The notes under the pieces are model-generated. The model saw only the letters and a list, made by a program, of their open reading frames with translations. It was not told the origin of the DNA and did not search any database. Below, piece by piece: positions 8,786 to 16,743 of a DNA stretch of 64,000 bases. The position numbers and the translations under genes were made by a program. Where the stretch lies: assembly GCA_016214985.1 (NCBI GenBank), contig JACRMM010000003.1:1-64000 (forward strand), written 5' to 3'. Position 1 is the stretch's first letter, and every line of letters begins with the position of its first letter. The DNA is from Deltaproteobacteria bacterium. Lineage in GTDB: Bacteria; Desulfobacterota; Deferrisomatia; Deferrisomatales; JACRMM01.

Positions 8786-9798
8786 CGACCGCACCGACCG
8801 AGCCGAGTCTGCCCGCGCCCCCCGCGGAAAACCGTCCCCCGCGGCTGAGCGTCGTCCTACCCGCTCACAACGAGGCGGCGGGGCTGGCGCGGGCCCTGGC
8901 CGAGATCGGCTCGGTGCTCGCCACGTGCGGCGTGACCTACGAGCTCCTCGTGGTGGACGACGGGAGCCGCGACCGCACCTTTGACGAGATACAGGCCCTC
9001 GCCGCCGCCGACCGCTGCGTGCGGGGAATCCGGCTCAGCCGGAACTTCGGCAAGGAGGCCGCGCTCCTCGCCGGCCTGGAGGCCGCCCGGGGCGACGCGG
9101 TCGTCACCATCGACGCCGACCTTCAGCATCCGCCCCACCTGATCCCCGAGCTCCTCGACCGGTGGCGCGCCGGCGCCCGCGTGGTGCACGCGGTCAAGCG
9201 CGACCGCTCCCACGACACCCGGATGGCGCGGTGGCGCTCAGCGGCGTTCCACGGCCTGCTGACCCGGCTGGGGGGCGTCGACGTGCGCAACTCCTCCGAC
9301 TTCAAGCTCCTCGACCGCGCGGTCGTGGATGCTCTCGTCACCGCGTTTCCGGAGCGCAGCCGCTTCTACCGGGGGCTCGCGGACTGGGTTGGGTTCGAGC
9401 AGGCGTCCGTGCCCTTCGACGTCGCGCCGCGGGAGGCGGGCCACGGCAAGTGGTCGCTGGGTGCGCTGCTGGGCCTCGCGACGACGGCCCTGGTGTCGTT
9501 CACGAGCGCTCCCCTGCGGATCGTCACGTCCCTCGGGTTCCTCACCCTCGCCTTCGGCGCCCTGGTGGCCGCCGATACCGTCTGGTCCCGGTTCCAGGGC
9601 ACCGCGGTCTCGGGGTTCGCCACCCTGGAGATCACGCTGCTGTTCCTGGGCAGCCTCATCATGATCAGCCTGGGCATCGTCGGGGAGTACATCGCGAAGA
9701 TCTATGACGAGACGAAGCATCGCCCCGCCTACCTCGTGGCCTCCACTTGCGGCTTCGAGGAGAAGGACCCCGGCGGGACCGATCGAGGCGAGCGTTGA
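8782..9798 (+). CDS. GT2 polyprenyl-phosphate glycosyltransferase (GtrB/ArnC-like)
   Basis: A 338-residue family 2 glycosyltransferase. The GT-A domain has LSVVLPAHNEAAGL, VVDDGSRDRT, the metal-binding DADLQHPP (about residue 113) and GHGKWSLGALLGLA. Two C-terminal membrane helices follow (about residues 245-310), as in GtrB, ArnC and dolichol-phosphate mannosyltransferases. It would load a sugar on undecaprenyl phosphate on the cytoplasmic side. It starts in an ATGA overlap with the deacetylase and ends the three-gene operon. The sugar identity is not deducible. Confidence 0.92.
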   Translation: MTTAPTEPSLPAPPAENRPPRLSVVLPAHNEAAGLARALAEIGSVLATCGVTYELLVVDDGSRDRTFDEIQALAAADRCVRGIRLSRNFGKEAALLAGLEAARGDAVVTIDADLQHPPHLIPELLDRWRAGARVVHAVKRDRSHDTRMARWRSAAFHGLLTRLGGVDVRNSSDFKLLDRAVVDALVTAFPERSRFYRGLADWVGFEQASVPFDVAPREAGHGKWSLGALLGLATTALVSFTSAPLRIVTSLGFLTLAFGALVAADTVWSRFQGTAVSGFATLEITLLFLGSLIMISLGIVGEYIAKIYDETKHRPAYLVASTCGFEEKDPGGTDRGER

Positions 9799-9950
9799 TC
9801 TGCCGGCTCTTGCCGCAAGGCGCGTGGCCTCCCTTCCGGCGGGGCTGGATCCCTCGTCCTGATGAACGCGCGGGCCCAGCGCGGGGTACGCGTGGTGCCC
9901 GGCTTGGTGGGTGACGGCGCCGGCCGCTGCGCGGCGGGCCGGTTCTGATC

Positions 9951-11114
9951 ATGTCGTTCCTGCCGCGCACGGTAGTGGCCCTCGGGTTCGTGAGCCTGCT
10001 CACCGACCTGTCGAGCGAGATGATCTACCCTCTCCTGCCCGCCTTCCTGGCCGGCACGCTCGGCGCCGGGCCCGCAGTGCTCGGTATGATCGAGGGGGTG
10101 GCCGAGGCCACGGCATCGCTCGTCAAGATCCTCTCCGGCCTGTGGGCCGACCGCGTGCGTCGGCGAAAGCCGCTCGTCCTGGCCGGGTACAGCCTCTCCG
10201 GTGCCTGCCGGCCTCTCATCGGCCTGGCCGGCTCCTGGGTCTCTGTGCTCGGTCTTCGCTTCGGAGACCGGATCGGGAAGGGGCTAAGAACCTCCCCCCG
10301 CGACGCCCTCATCGCCGACGCCGTGGCCCCGACCGTCCGGGGGCAAGCCTTCGGCTTCCACCGCTCTATGGACCACGCCGGCGCCGTGCTCGGTCCGCTC
10401 GCCGCCTCGGGGCTGCTGGCCGTGGGCGTGGGCCTTCGGTCGGTCTTCCTGCTCGCCGCCGTCCCGGCCGCGGCCGTGGTCCTGGCGATCCTGTGGGGCG
10501 TCCGGGAGGCCGCCTCCCCCGACCCAGCCGAGCCCCCTGGCACCCCCGCCGCCGGGAGCCCCCTGTCCCTCTCACCCGGGTTTCGCCGGCTCCTCGCGGC
10601 CGTGACCCTCTTTACCCTCGGAAACTCCACCGACGCCTTCTTGCTCCTTCGCCTGTCGGGAGCCGGCGTGACCACGTCGGGCGTGGCGCTTCTGTGGTCG
10701 GCGCACCACGGGATCAAGATGGTCAGCACCTACGCCGGCGGCCGCCTGTCCGACCGGCTCGGGCGAAAGCCCCTGCTCGTCTCCGGTTGGTTCTACTACG
10801 CCGCGGTGTACGCCGGCTTCGCGGTCGCCGTGTCGCGTTCGGGCCTGATCGCCCTCTTCCTCGCCTACGGCGTGTATTACGGCCTCACGGAGCCGGTCGA
10901 GAGGGCCTGGGCCGCCGACCTCTCCACCCGCGGCCTGCGGGGCCGCGCCTACGGCTTCTATCACGGTGCCGTCGGCCTCGCCGCGTTACCGGCGAGCCTT
11001 CTCTTCGGAGCGCTCTGGAGCTCCTTCGGCGCACCCGTCGCCTTCTTCACCGGCTCGGCCCTGGCGCTGGCGTCCTCCGTGCTCCTGGTCTTCGTCCCTT
11101 CCCGGCCATCCTGA
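9951..11114 (+). CDS. MFS transporter
   Basis: A 387-residue major facilitator protein with about 12 membrane helices. The first loop carries LTDLSSEMIYPLLPAFL and the loop 2-3 basic motif reads GLWADRVRRRKPL; the matching loop in the second half is GRLSDRLGRKPLL. The substrate is unknown; the SSEMIYPLLP signature is seen in a drug-exporter-like subgroup. It is separated from GT2 by about 150 bases without a clear terminator and so may be transcribed independently. Confidence 0.88.
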   Translation: MSFLPRTVVALGFVSLLTDLSSEMIYPLLPAFLAGTLGAGPAVLGMIEGVAEATASLVKILSGLWADRVRRRKPLVLAGYSLSGACRPLIGLAGSWVSVLGLRFGDRIGKGLRTSPRDALIADAVAPTVRGQAFGFHRSMDHAGAVLGPLAASGLLAVGVGLRSVFLLAAVPAAAVVLAILWGVREAASPDPAEPPGTPAAGSPLSLSPGFRRLLAAVTLFTLGNSTDAFLLLRLSGAGVTTSGVALLWSAHHGIKMVSTYAGGRLSDRLGRKPLLVSGWFYYAAVYAGFAVAVSRSGLIALFLAYGVYYGLTEPVERAWAADLSTRGLRGRAYGFYHGAVGLAALPASLLFGALWSSFGAPVAFFTGSALALASSVLLVFVPSRPS

Positions 11115-11185
11115 GGAGCGGGCCCCTCGCCCCAGGCCGAGGGGGACCACGCGGTCACCGCCGCGGGCCCGCAATGCAGTGTCAC

Positions 11186-11428
11186 AGACCCCCACCCAAG
11201 GTGGGGGCTTGATAACCGGGAGCCGCCCAGGGCGGCGTGGTACACCCGGAGCCGCCCGAGACGGCTGGAAGATTCTTCGGCGGCATCGGCCTCGGGGCGA
11301 GTCATCGATATGTCGGCCGACGGAACCGAGACCCTGTCAGGTGTCAGCCTTTTTCGGCACCCTCGAGAGCCAAGGCGCGCTCCCGGAACCGTCAAACTTC
11401 GGGGGTCCCCCGCCAAAGGCGGGGGGTT
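11186..11428 (+). ncRNA. candidate orphan HEARO / IscB-type omega-RNA-like element
   Basis: A gene-free stretch packed with ordered stems: CCCCCACC/GGTGGGGG at 11189-11207, GCCGCC/GGCGGC at 11222-11236, AGCCG/CGGCT at 11250-11266, GAAG/CTTC at 11268-11278, a GGTG/CACC hairpin at 11340-11361, and CCCCCGCC/GGCGGGGG with an AAA loop at 11407-11425. Between them are the paired GGAACCG strings (CGACGGAACCG and CTCCCGGAACCG). Size, stem order and these strings match my recollection of HEARO RNAs, the guide scaffolds of IscB nucleases in IS200/IS605-like elements. No iscB or tnpB gene is adjacent. This rests on pattern recall and hand folding, not a covariance search. Confidence 0.5.
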
Positions 11429-11485
11429 ACCCGTTGTACTAAGGGATTGGCTCGCCGGGACGAGATTCCGGCACCACCGGGCGGG

Positions 11486-12496
11486 CTACCGGGCCCACCG
11501 CTCCAGGAGCTTCGTGCCGTAGAGCTCGCCGAAGAACGGCTCCTCGGCGGCGAGGCTTCGGCCGCTGCCGTGCACGAGGTTGTGGCCGGCCACGCGGCCC
11601 TGTCTCCCGGCGCTCAGCCAGCCGAAGTTGAGCCGGCTCCAGTTCCCCTCGTCGTCGAAGACCTGCGCCACGTCGCCGGCCGCGAAGACGTTGTCGAAGT
11701 TGGTCCGCAACTCCGTATCCACGACGACGCCGTGGTCGACGACGATCCCGCTCCCGTCCAGGTAGTCGACGTCGGGGACGAGCTCGCGCGCCTCGCACAC
11801 GAGCCCCACGTCCACCGTGCGCCGGCTCGACGTCACGACGCGATAACCTTCGCCGTTGAGGTCCAGGATATCCATCACGGCCTCATCGAAGAGCACCTCG
11901 ATCTTCTCGGACACGAGCTTGTGGAGGACCTCGGAGCGGCTCACGGCGGCGCCCGGCTTCCAGAAGCGCGTATGCCCCGTGAGGTAGACGACCCGGTTTC
12001 CGCGGCGGGCAAAGGCGCGCACGGCCTCGAGCCCCGTGTGCCCCTCGCCGGCCACCAGGACGAGGGCGTCCCTGGCGAGCCCGGCGTGACTGATGCGAAC
12101 GGCGTCGGCAAGGGACGCGAGGGTGTGGACCTTGTTGCGCAGCCGCGCCGCGTAGCCCGCCAGCCGTGGGCCGGCGCCGGTGGCCAGCAGCAGCCGGTCG
12201 AAGTACAGGCTCGTACCGTCCGACAGCAGGACCCGCGACTCGTGCGGAAAGAGCCGGTAGACGCGCGATCCGGCGCGGATCTCGATCGCCGGGTCGCCCT
12301 GGATCTCCGGCTCCTGCAGGACGACCGCGCCGCGCCCCAGGGAGCCGGCCACGAGGTCGGCCAGGGCCGGCCGGAGATAGAACGGAGTGAACTCCCGGGA
12401 AACGAGGGTGACCTTCGCCGTGCCGTCCAGCGATCGGACCTCCGCCGCCGCCGCACGGCCCGCAGGCCCACAGCCGAGGATGACATACTGGCGCAT
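11486..12496 (-). CDS. NAD(P)/FAD-dependent oxidoreductase
   Basis: A 336-residue pyridine-nucleotide-disulfide-type flavoprotein. The FAD-binding motif YVILGCGPAGRAAAAEV starts the protein, a second dinucleotide motif reads LVLVAGEGHTGLEAVRAF at about residues 145-160, and the FAD-anchoring VFAAGDVAQVFDD lies near 270. No redox-active CxxxxC pair is seen, so it resembles rubredoxin or ferredoxin reductase-type enzymes rather than disulfide reductases. It is shorter than typical members (about 400 residues) at the C-terminus. It is downstream of feoB and the Cys-rich microprotein on the same strand with a gap of about 90 bases, so co-transcription with feo is possible. Confidence 0.82.
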   Translation of the reverse strand: MRQYVILGCGPAGRAAAAEVRSLDGTAKVTLVSREFTPFYLRPALADLVAGSLGRGAVVLQEPEIQGDPAIEIRAGSRVYRLFPHESRVLLSDGTSLYFDRLLLATGAGPRLAGYAARLRNKVHTLASLADAVRISHAGLARDALVLVAGEGHTGLEAVRAFARRGNRVVYLTGHTRFWKPGAAVSRSEVLHKLVSEKIEVLFDEAVMDILDLNGEGYRVVTSSRRTVDVGLVCEARELVPDVDYLDGSGIVVDHGVVVDTELRTNFDNVFAAGDVAQVFDDEGNWSRLNFGWLSAGRQGRVAGHNLVHGSGRSLAAEEPFFGELYGTKLLERWAR

Positions 12497-12589
12497 GGAG
12501 GCCTCCTGTTCGCGAGGGTTCGACGTCGGGAGGCTGAGTGTACGAGACCGGGGCGGGGTGTCAACGAGGCCCGGCGGGGCCGGGGCCGC

Positions 12590-12757
12590 TCAGCGCTTCG
12601 AGCAGCCCCCGCAGCCGACGCACCCGGCGCAGGCGTCGAGCTCCTGCCTGCAGCGTGGGCAGGTCCTCCAGAGAGGGTCGGCCAGGGGGCAGCCGCAGGC
12701 GGGGCAGGAGCGAGGAGGGGGCGGAGGGACGGACCGCCGCGGCGAGAGCTTCCACAC
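12590..12757 (-). CDS. 55-residue Cys-rich zinc-ribbon-like protein after feoB
   Basis: A small frame 10 bases after the feoB stop, starting at GTG 12757 and ending TGA at 12590. The product has nine cysteines: CPACGC at residues 18-23, CPRC at 33-36, and C43, C46, C49, C52 in the final CAGCVGCGGC run. Two CxxC pairs look like a rubredoxin/zinc-ribbon knuckle, and the Cys run at the end could hold an Fe-S cluster or iron. Small Cys-rich proteins following feoB are known (FeoB-associated Cys-rich family), but those usually have a membrane helix, which this lacks. Coding is supported by spacing, strand and the Cys pattern; there is no clear ribosome-binding site. Confidence 0.6.
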   Translation of the reverse strand: MWKLSPRRSVPPPPPRSCPACGCPLADPLWRTCPRCRQELDACAGCVGCGGCSKR

Positions 12758-12767
12758 GGCGCGCCGC

Positions 12768-14612
12768 CTACAGGACGACCTGGGCGAGGATACCGCCCAC
12801 GGTGAAGGCGAGCACCCAGGACCCGAGCCAGATGGCCATCGCCTCCTTCACCCCCCTCTCCTTGAAGAGGATCATCAGGCTCGCGATGCACGGCACGAAG
12901 AGGGTAATCACGGTCAGAGACACGACGACCTGCCACGGGGTCAGGGGCAAGGCCGTGAGGCCCGCGGCGCCGAAGTCGCGCCGGACCATGCCCATCACGA
13001 ACGCGGTCGCCGCCTCCTTCGGCAGCTTGAGCCACCCGCGGGTCAACGGCGCCAGAAGGTCCTGCCAGGCTTGGAGACCCCCGCTCACCTGGAGCAGCGA
13101 CACCCCGAAGGCGCCGGCGGCGAACCAAACGTACGCCTCCTTCATGAAGAAATAGGCGCGTACGAACGTCTTCCGAAGGACGTTTCCCAAACGGGGAACC
13201 CGCATCGGCGGCAGGTCGATCAGCAGCGGCGTGCTCTCACCCGGCAGGAAGCGGGCGAGGCCGGTGCCGAGGGCCGCCATGCAGGTCAGGATCACGGCCA
13301 CGTAGACGAGGGTCAGTCGCGGCCCCACGGCCGCGAGCATGCCGGCGATCACGCCCAGCTGCGCCGAGCAGGGGACGACGAAGTTCAGGATCGCAGTGGC
13401 GATGGTCCTCTCGCGCTTCGAGCCGAGGATGCGCGTGGTGATGGTGCCCAACTGCACGCAGCCGAAGCCGAGGATCAGGGGGATGACCGCCCGGCCGTTG
13501 AGGCCGATGGACGTCATCGCGCGGTCCACGAGCGTGGCGAGCCGCGGCAGGTAGCCGGAGTCCTCGAGGAGCGAAAGCGCCAGGTAGAACCCGATCACCA
13601 GGGGCAGGAGGAGCCCCAGCAGGTACGTGACCGTCATGGTGAGCACGCCGAACTCGCCGACGAGGACCTGGCCGACGACGGAGCCCTCAGCGACCCAGCG
13701 GCCCACCAGGCCGCGGATCCACGGCTCGTAGAGGCCCTGCATGATGGTCTTCTCGGTAACACCGACCACGCCCCCAGCGACCCACACGCCGATGAGCTGG
13801 TAGCAGCCCCACATCACCAGCAGGAGCATCGGAACCCCGGTCACCGGCTCGAGACACAGCCGACCCAGGAGATCTCGGAAGCGACCAGTTCGCTCGGGGC
13901 GGCGCACGACGTCGTCGACGATCGCGTTGACCCGTTCCCGCCGCAGCAGGTAGATGTGCTCCCTCTCTCCCAGGGGCTCTACGCCGTGGCGCCCCGCCAC
14001 CACTTCGTCCCCTTCGAGGACGAGGAGAGCCTCCGGCCGCGAGTCGATCCGGTCGAGCAGGTGAAGCACCTTGGCTTCAACCTCGGGGTGGGAGCGGCCG
14101 GGACGCGCCCGATCGAGCGCCGCCAACGTTTCGGCAACGCCCCGTCCCCCGGCGGCCGTTGTGGGCACGATCGGCGCCCCTAGTGCCTCTTCCAGAGCAG
14201 GGATGTCAATGTGGATCCCAAGCGCCTGCGCCTCGTCGCAGAAGTTCAGGGCGACCACCATCGGGATCCCCATATCCACGACCTGCAGGGTGAGGAACAG
14301 ATCCCTCTCCAGATGGGTCGCGTCCACCACGTTCACGACGACGTCGGCCGAGAGGATCACGTCCCTCGCGACCCGCTCTTCGTCGTTGAACGAGGACACC
14401 CCGTACACTCCGGGGGTATCGAAGAGCGCGTCGTCGCCAACACGGCCCCTCGTAATTTCAACCGTTGTGCCCGGAAAGTTCGACACCTCTACGTAGACCC
14501 CGCTCCAGGTGCCGAAGAAGATTGACTTCCCCACGTTCGGGTTTCCTACGAGCACGATCTTGCGCTGATCCTCCACCTCCCGAAGGGCCGCGCTCGATGC
14601 GGCGTGATTCAC
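12768..14612 (-). CDS. feoB: ferrous iron transporter FeoB
   Basis: Fe(II) uptake protein of the inner membrane: an N-terminal G domain followed by a polytopic transport domain. Seen are G1 GNPNVGKS (residues 23-30), switch region FPGTTVEIT, G3 DTPGVYG, and G4 NFCD. In the membrane part, core segments include GFYLALSLLEDSGYLPRLA, GLNGRAVIPLILGFGC and NFVVPCSAQLGVIAG, with the conserved Cys residues of Gate motifs. GTG at 14612 makes a GTGA overlap with the feoA stop; ATG at 14636 is the alternative. About 614 residues, shorter than the E. coli protein but normal for many anaerobes. Confidence 0.95.
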   Translation of the reverse strand: MNHAASSAALREVEDQRKIVLVGNPNVGKSIFFGTWSGVYVEVSNFPGTTVEITRGRVGDDALFDTPGVYGVSSFNDEERVARDVILSADVVVNVVDATHLERDLFLTLQVVDMGIPMVVALNFCDEAQALGIHIDIPALEEALGAPIVPTTAAGGRGVAETLAALDRARPGRSHPEVEAKVLHLLDRIDSRPEALLVLEGDEVVAGRHGVEPLGEREHIYLLRRERVNAIVDDVVRRPERTGRFRDLLGRLCLEPVTGVPMLLLVMWGCYQLIGVWVAGGVVGVTEKTIMQGLYEPWIRGLVGRWVAEGSVVGQVLVGEFGVLTMTVTYLLGLLLPLVIGFYLALSLLEDSGYLPRLATLVDRAMTSIGLNGRAVIPLILGFGCVQLGTITTRILGSKRERTIATAILNFVVPCSAQLGVIAGMLAAVGPRLTLVYVAVILTCMAALGTGLARFLPGESTPLLIDLPPMRVPRLGNVLRKTFVRAYFFMKEAYVWFAAGAFGVSLLQVSGGLQAWQDLLAPLTRGWLKLPKEAATAFVMGMVRRDFGAAGLTALPLTPWQVVVSLTVITLFVPCIASLMILFKERGVKEAMAIWLGSWVLAFTVGGILAQVVL

Positions 14613-14872
14613 CCGCGCCCCCGACCACCGCGCCATCGACGGCCGAAGGCCTCGCCGGTGCACTCGACGCTCACGCTACGCGCCACCTCTCGGCCTACGG
14701 CGATCTCCTGCCCACCGTACCGCAGCACCACCGGCCCGAACGGCAGCCGCGCGTGGCAGCTCACGTGGCACCCGCTGGTAATCCCAAAGCGCAGCAACTG
14801 CATCCGCAGGTTCTCGTCCGGTATGCCGGTCACGGTGGCGCTGTCACCCCTTCGCAGATCGCTCAGGCACAT
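14609..14872 (-). CDS. feoA: FeoA family protein
   Basis: An 87-residue SH3-like FeoA protein: MCLSDLRRGDSATVTGIP, then LRMQLLRFGITSG and GPVVLRYGGQEIAVGREVA. FeoA is a small cytosolic partner of FeoB needed for Fe(II) uptake. The ATG at 14872 has GGGGAG upstream. The C-terminal tail is rich in Gly and Arg and overlaps feoB. Two Fur-box-like sites lie just upstream. Confidence 0.92.
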   Translation of the reverse strand: MCLSDLRRGDSATVTGIPDENLRMQLLRFGITSGCHVSCHARLPFGPVVLRYGGQEIAVGREVARSVSVECTGEAFGRRWRGGRGRG

Positions 14873-14889
14873 GGTTTCTCCCCACTTGT

Positions 14890-14955
14890 TGAGAATTGGT
14901 TTCAGAATAGAGGGTCCGCCGGCCGCCGTCAACGATAAAATGACATCCATTCTCA
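14890..14955. promoter_or_regulatory. two degenerate Fur-box-like sites upstream of feoA
   Basis: Against the palindrome TGAGAATCATTCTCA, TGAGAATTGGTTTCA at 14890-14904 matches 11 of 15 and TGACATCCATTCTCA at 14941-14955 matches 12 of 15. They lie 18 to 83 bases upstream of the feoA start, in the shared region with the divergent permease gene, where iron-dependent repression of feo would be expected. Match counts were made by eye. Confidence 0.4.
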
Positions 14956-15052
14956 GGAAGGCGCTGCGAATCGCGTTCCCTCTCCCCCTCTTCCGTGACA
15001 CAATTCCGACCCTTCGCTCACCGCTGACCTGCGCCGTGGAGGCACCGACCCC

Positions 15053-15943
15053 GTGAACACCCACCGTCGCCGCCACCTCGCCGAGCTCCTCCTGGCCAGT
15101 GTGACGCTCTTCTGGGGAGCGACCTTCCCGCTCGTCAAGACCGCGGTATCGGAGGTGCCGGTGCTCTCCTTCCTCTGGGTCCGCTTCGCCCTCTCCGCGG
15201 GCCTCCTGGCGCTGTTCTCGAGCCGGCGTCTGCTCACTCTGGAGGCGCGGGACCTGGGCCGCGGGGTGGTGCTGGGCGTTCTCCTCTTCCTCTCCTACCT
15301 CCTGCAGACCCTCGGGCTCCACCTCACCACCGCCGCCAACGCGGGGTTCCTGACCGGCCTCAACGTGGTGTGGGTTCCGCTCCTGGCCGGCCCACTGCTC
15401 GGCAAGTCCCCGGCCCCGGGCGCCAGGATCGGCGTGGCCGCCGCGGTGACCGGGCTCTTTCTGCTGACCTGGCACACCCCCTGGCGCCTCGAGGCCGGAG
15501 ACGCGCTGGTCGTCGCCTGCTCGGTCTTCGTGGCGTTCCACATCCTCGGGCTCGACGCCTGGACCGAAGGCTGCGACGGCCGGGCGCTCGCCTTCGTGCA
15601 GATCGCGACCATGGCCGTGCTCGCCCTGGGCGCGAGCCTCATGGTCGACCCGGTCACGTGGCCGCGACGCTGGAGCCCCACGGTCCTGGCGGCCCTCGGG
15701 ATCACCGCCTTCTTCGCCACGGCCTATGCCTTCTGGGTGCAGACGTCGTTTCAGCGCTGGACCACCCCGACCCGGGCGGCCCTGATCTACACCCTCGAGC
15801 CGGTCTTCGCGGCCGCGTTCGCGACCCTGGCCGGCGAGCGCCTCTCGGCTCTCGCCTGGGCCGGCGGGGCTCTGGTCATCTTGGGAATGGTCCTCGCGGA
15901 GCTGTGGCCGGCGGGAACGGGAGAGCGGCTGGGGGAGGTCTAG
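15053..15943 (+). CDS. EamA/DMT family permease
   Basis: A 296-residue drug/metabolite-type transporter with ten hydrophobic segments in two EamA repeats. Typical strings are SVTLFWGATFPLVKTAV in the first helix, PVLSFLWVRFALSAGLL, and in the second repeat the TRAALIYTLEPVFAA segment, which marks the end of such permeases. The GTG start at 15053 has GTGGAGG upstream. It is divergent from feoA. The substrate is unknown. Confidence 0.88.
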   Translation: MNTHRRRHLAELLLASVTLFWGATFPLVKTAVSEVPVLSFLWVRFALSAGLLALFSSRRLLTLEARDLGRGVVLGVLLFLSYLLQTLGLHLTTAANAGFLTGLNVVWVPLLAGPLLGKSPAPGARIGVAAAVTGLFLLTWHTPWRLEAGDALVVACSVFVAFHILGLDAWTEGCDGRALAFVQIATMAVLALGASLMVDPVTWPRRWSPTVLAALGITAFFATAYAFWVQTSFQRWTTPTRAALIYTLEPVFAAAFATLAGERLSALAWAGGALVILGMVLAELWPAGTGERLGEV

Positions 15944-15959
15944 GGGGCTGAGCACACCG

Positions 15960-16736
15960 TCAGCCGTACCGCCCCTCGATGTACTCGGCGGTCTTCGGGT
16001 CCTTCGGCGTGAGGAACAGGTCTTCGGTGCGGCGGTGCTCGATGAGCTCTCCCAGGAGCATGAACAGGCACTCGTCGCTGGCGCGACGCGCCTGGGCCAT
16101 GTTGTGGGTGACGATGACGAAGGTGTAGCGGCCCTTCAGCTCGAACATGAGCTCTTCGATGCCCCTCGTCCCCTCGACGTCGAGCGCGGAGCACGGCTCG
16201 TCCATCAGGATGACCTCAGGCTTCAGGGGCAGCAGCCGGGCGATGCAGAGCTTCTGCTGCTGCTCGAGCTGCAGCGACGTGGCCTTCGCGCCGAGCTTGT
16301 CCTTGAGATCCTTCCAGAGCCCCACCTCAGTCAGCGCCTTCTCGACTGCGTCGTCGAGCTCGGCCCGCCGGCGGCCCGCGGCGGGCGAGTGGATCCGCAG
16401 CCCGAAGACCACGTTCTCGTACACGGAGATGGGCAGAGGATTCGGCCGTTGGAAGACCATGCCCACGGCCTTGCGCAGTTCGATCAGCGAGACGTCGGAG
16501 TCGTAGATGTTCTTGCCGAGGATCGTGATCTCGCCCGCCGTGCGGACCGACTCGTAGCGTTCGTTGATCCGGTTGAAGCAACGCAGGAGCGTGGTCTTGC
16601 CGCAGCCGCTCGGCCCGATCAGCGATGTGATCAAACCCTGTCGGATGGCCACCGACACGCTCTTGAGCGCCTGGAACCCTCCGTACCAGAGGCACAGGTC
16701 CTTCGTCGCGATGGCATGACCTGCGGCACTCTGCAT
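15960..16736 (-). CDS. pstB: Pst ATP-binding protein with degenerate signature motif
   Basis: ABC ATPase (258 residues) of the phosphate importer. Walker A GPSGCGKTT (41-49), Q-loop VFQ (Q96), Walker B VILMDE (175-180), D-loop SALD and H-switch H211 (VTHNMAQARR) are all canonical. The ABC signature, normally LSGGQQQ, reads LQLEQQQ (155-161). The C-terminal LLGELIEHRRTEDLF...TAEYIEGRYG pattern is clear PstB. It is the last gene of the operon, 7 bases after a second ATPase gene. The altered signature would leave the partner's ATP site without its LSGGQ contact. Calling it PstB is safe; how it pairs is inference. Confidence 0.9.
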   Translation of the reverse strand: MQSAAGHAIATKDLCLWYGGFQALKSVSVAIRQGLITSLIGPSGCGKTTLLRCFNRINERYESVRTAGEITILGKNIYDSDVSLIELRKAVGMVFQRPNPLPISVYENVVFGLRIHSPAAGRRRAELDDAVEKALTEVGLWKDLKDKLGAKATSLQLEQQQKLCIARLLPLKPEVILMDEPCSALDVEGTRGIEELMFELKGRYTFVIVTHNMAQARRASDECLFMLLGELIEHRRTEDLFLTPKDPKTAEYIEGRYG

Positions 16737-16743
16737 CGGCGCG

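Noticed and set aside
11186..11428. The CCCCC...GGGGG hairpins as simple terminators of the flanking genes
   Set aside because: Two similar hairpins flank a folded stretch of about 200 bases with further stems, which simple terminators would not explain; kept as an RNA-like element.
12561..12755. A 64-codon minus-strand frame in the feoB downstream region
   Set aside because: It overlaps the Cys-rich reading in another frame and has no family-like composition; the nine-Cys frame is the better candidate.
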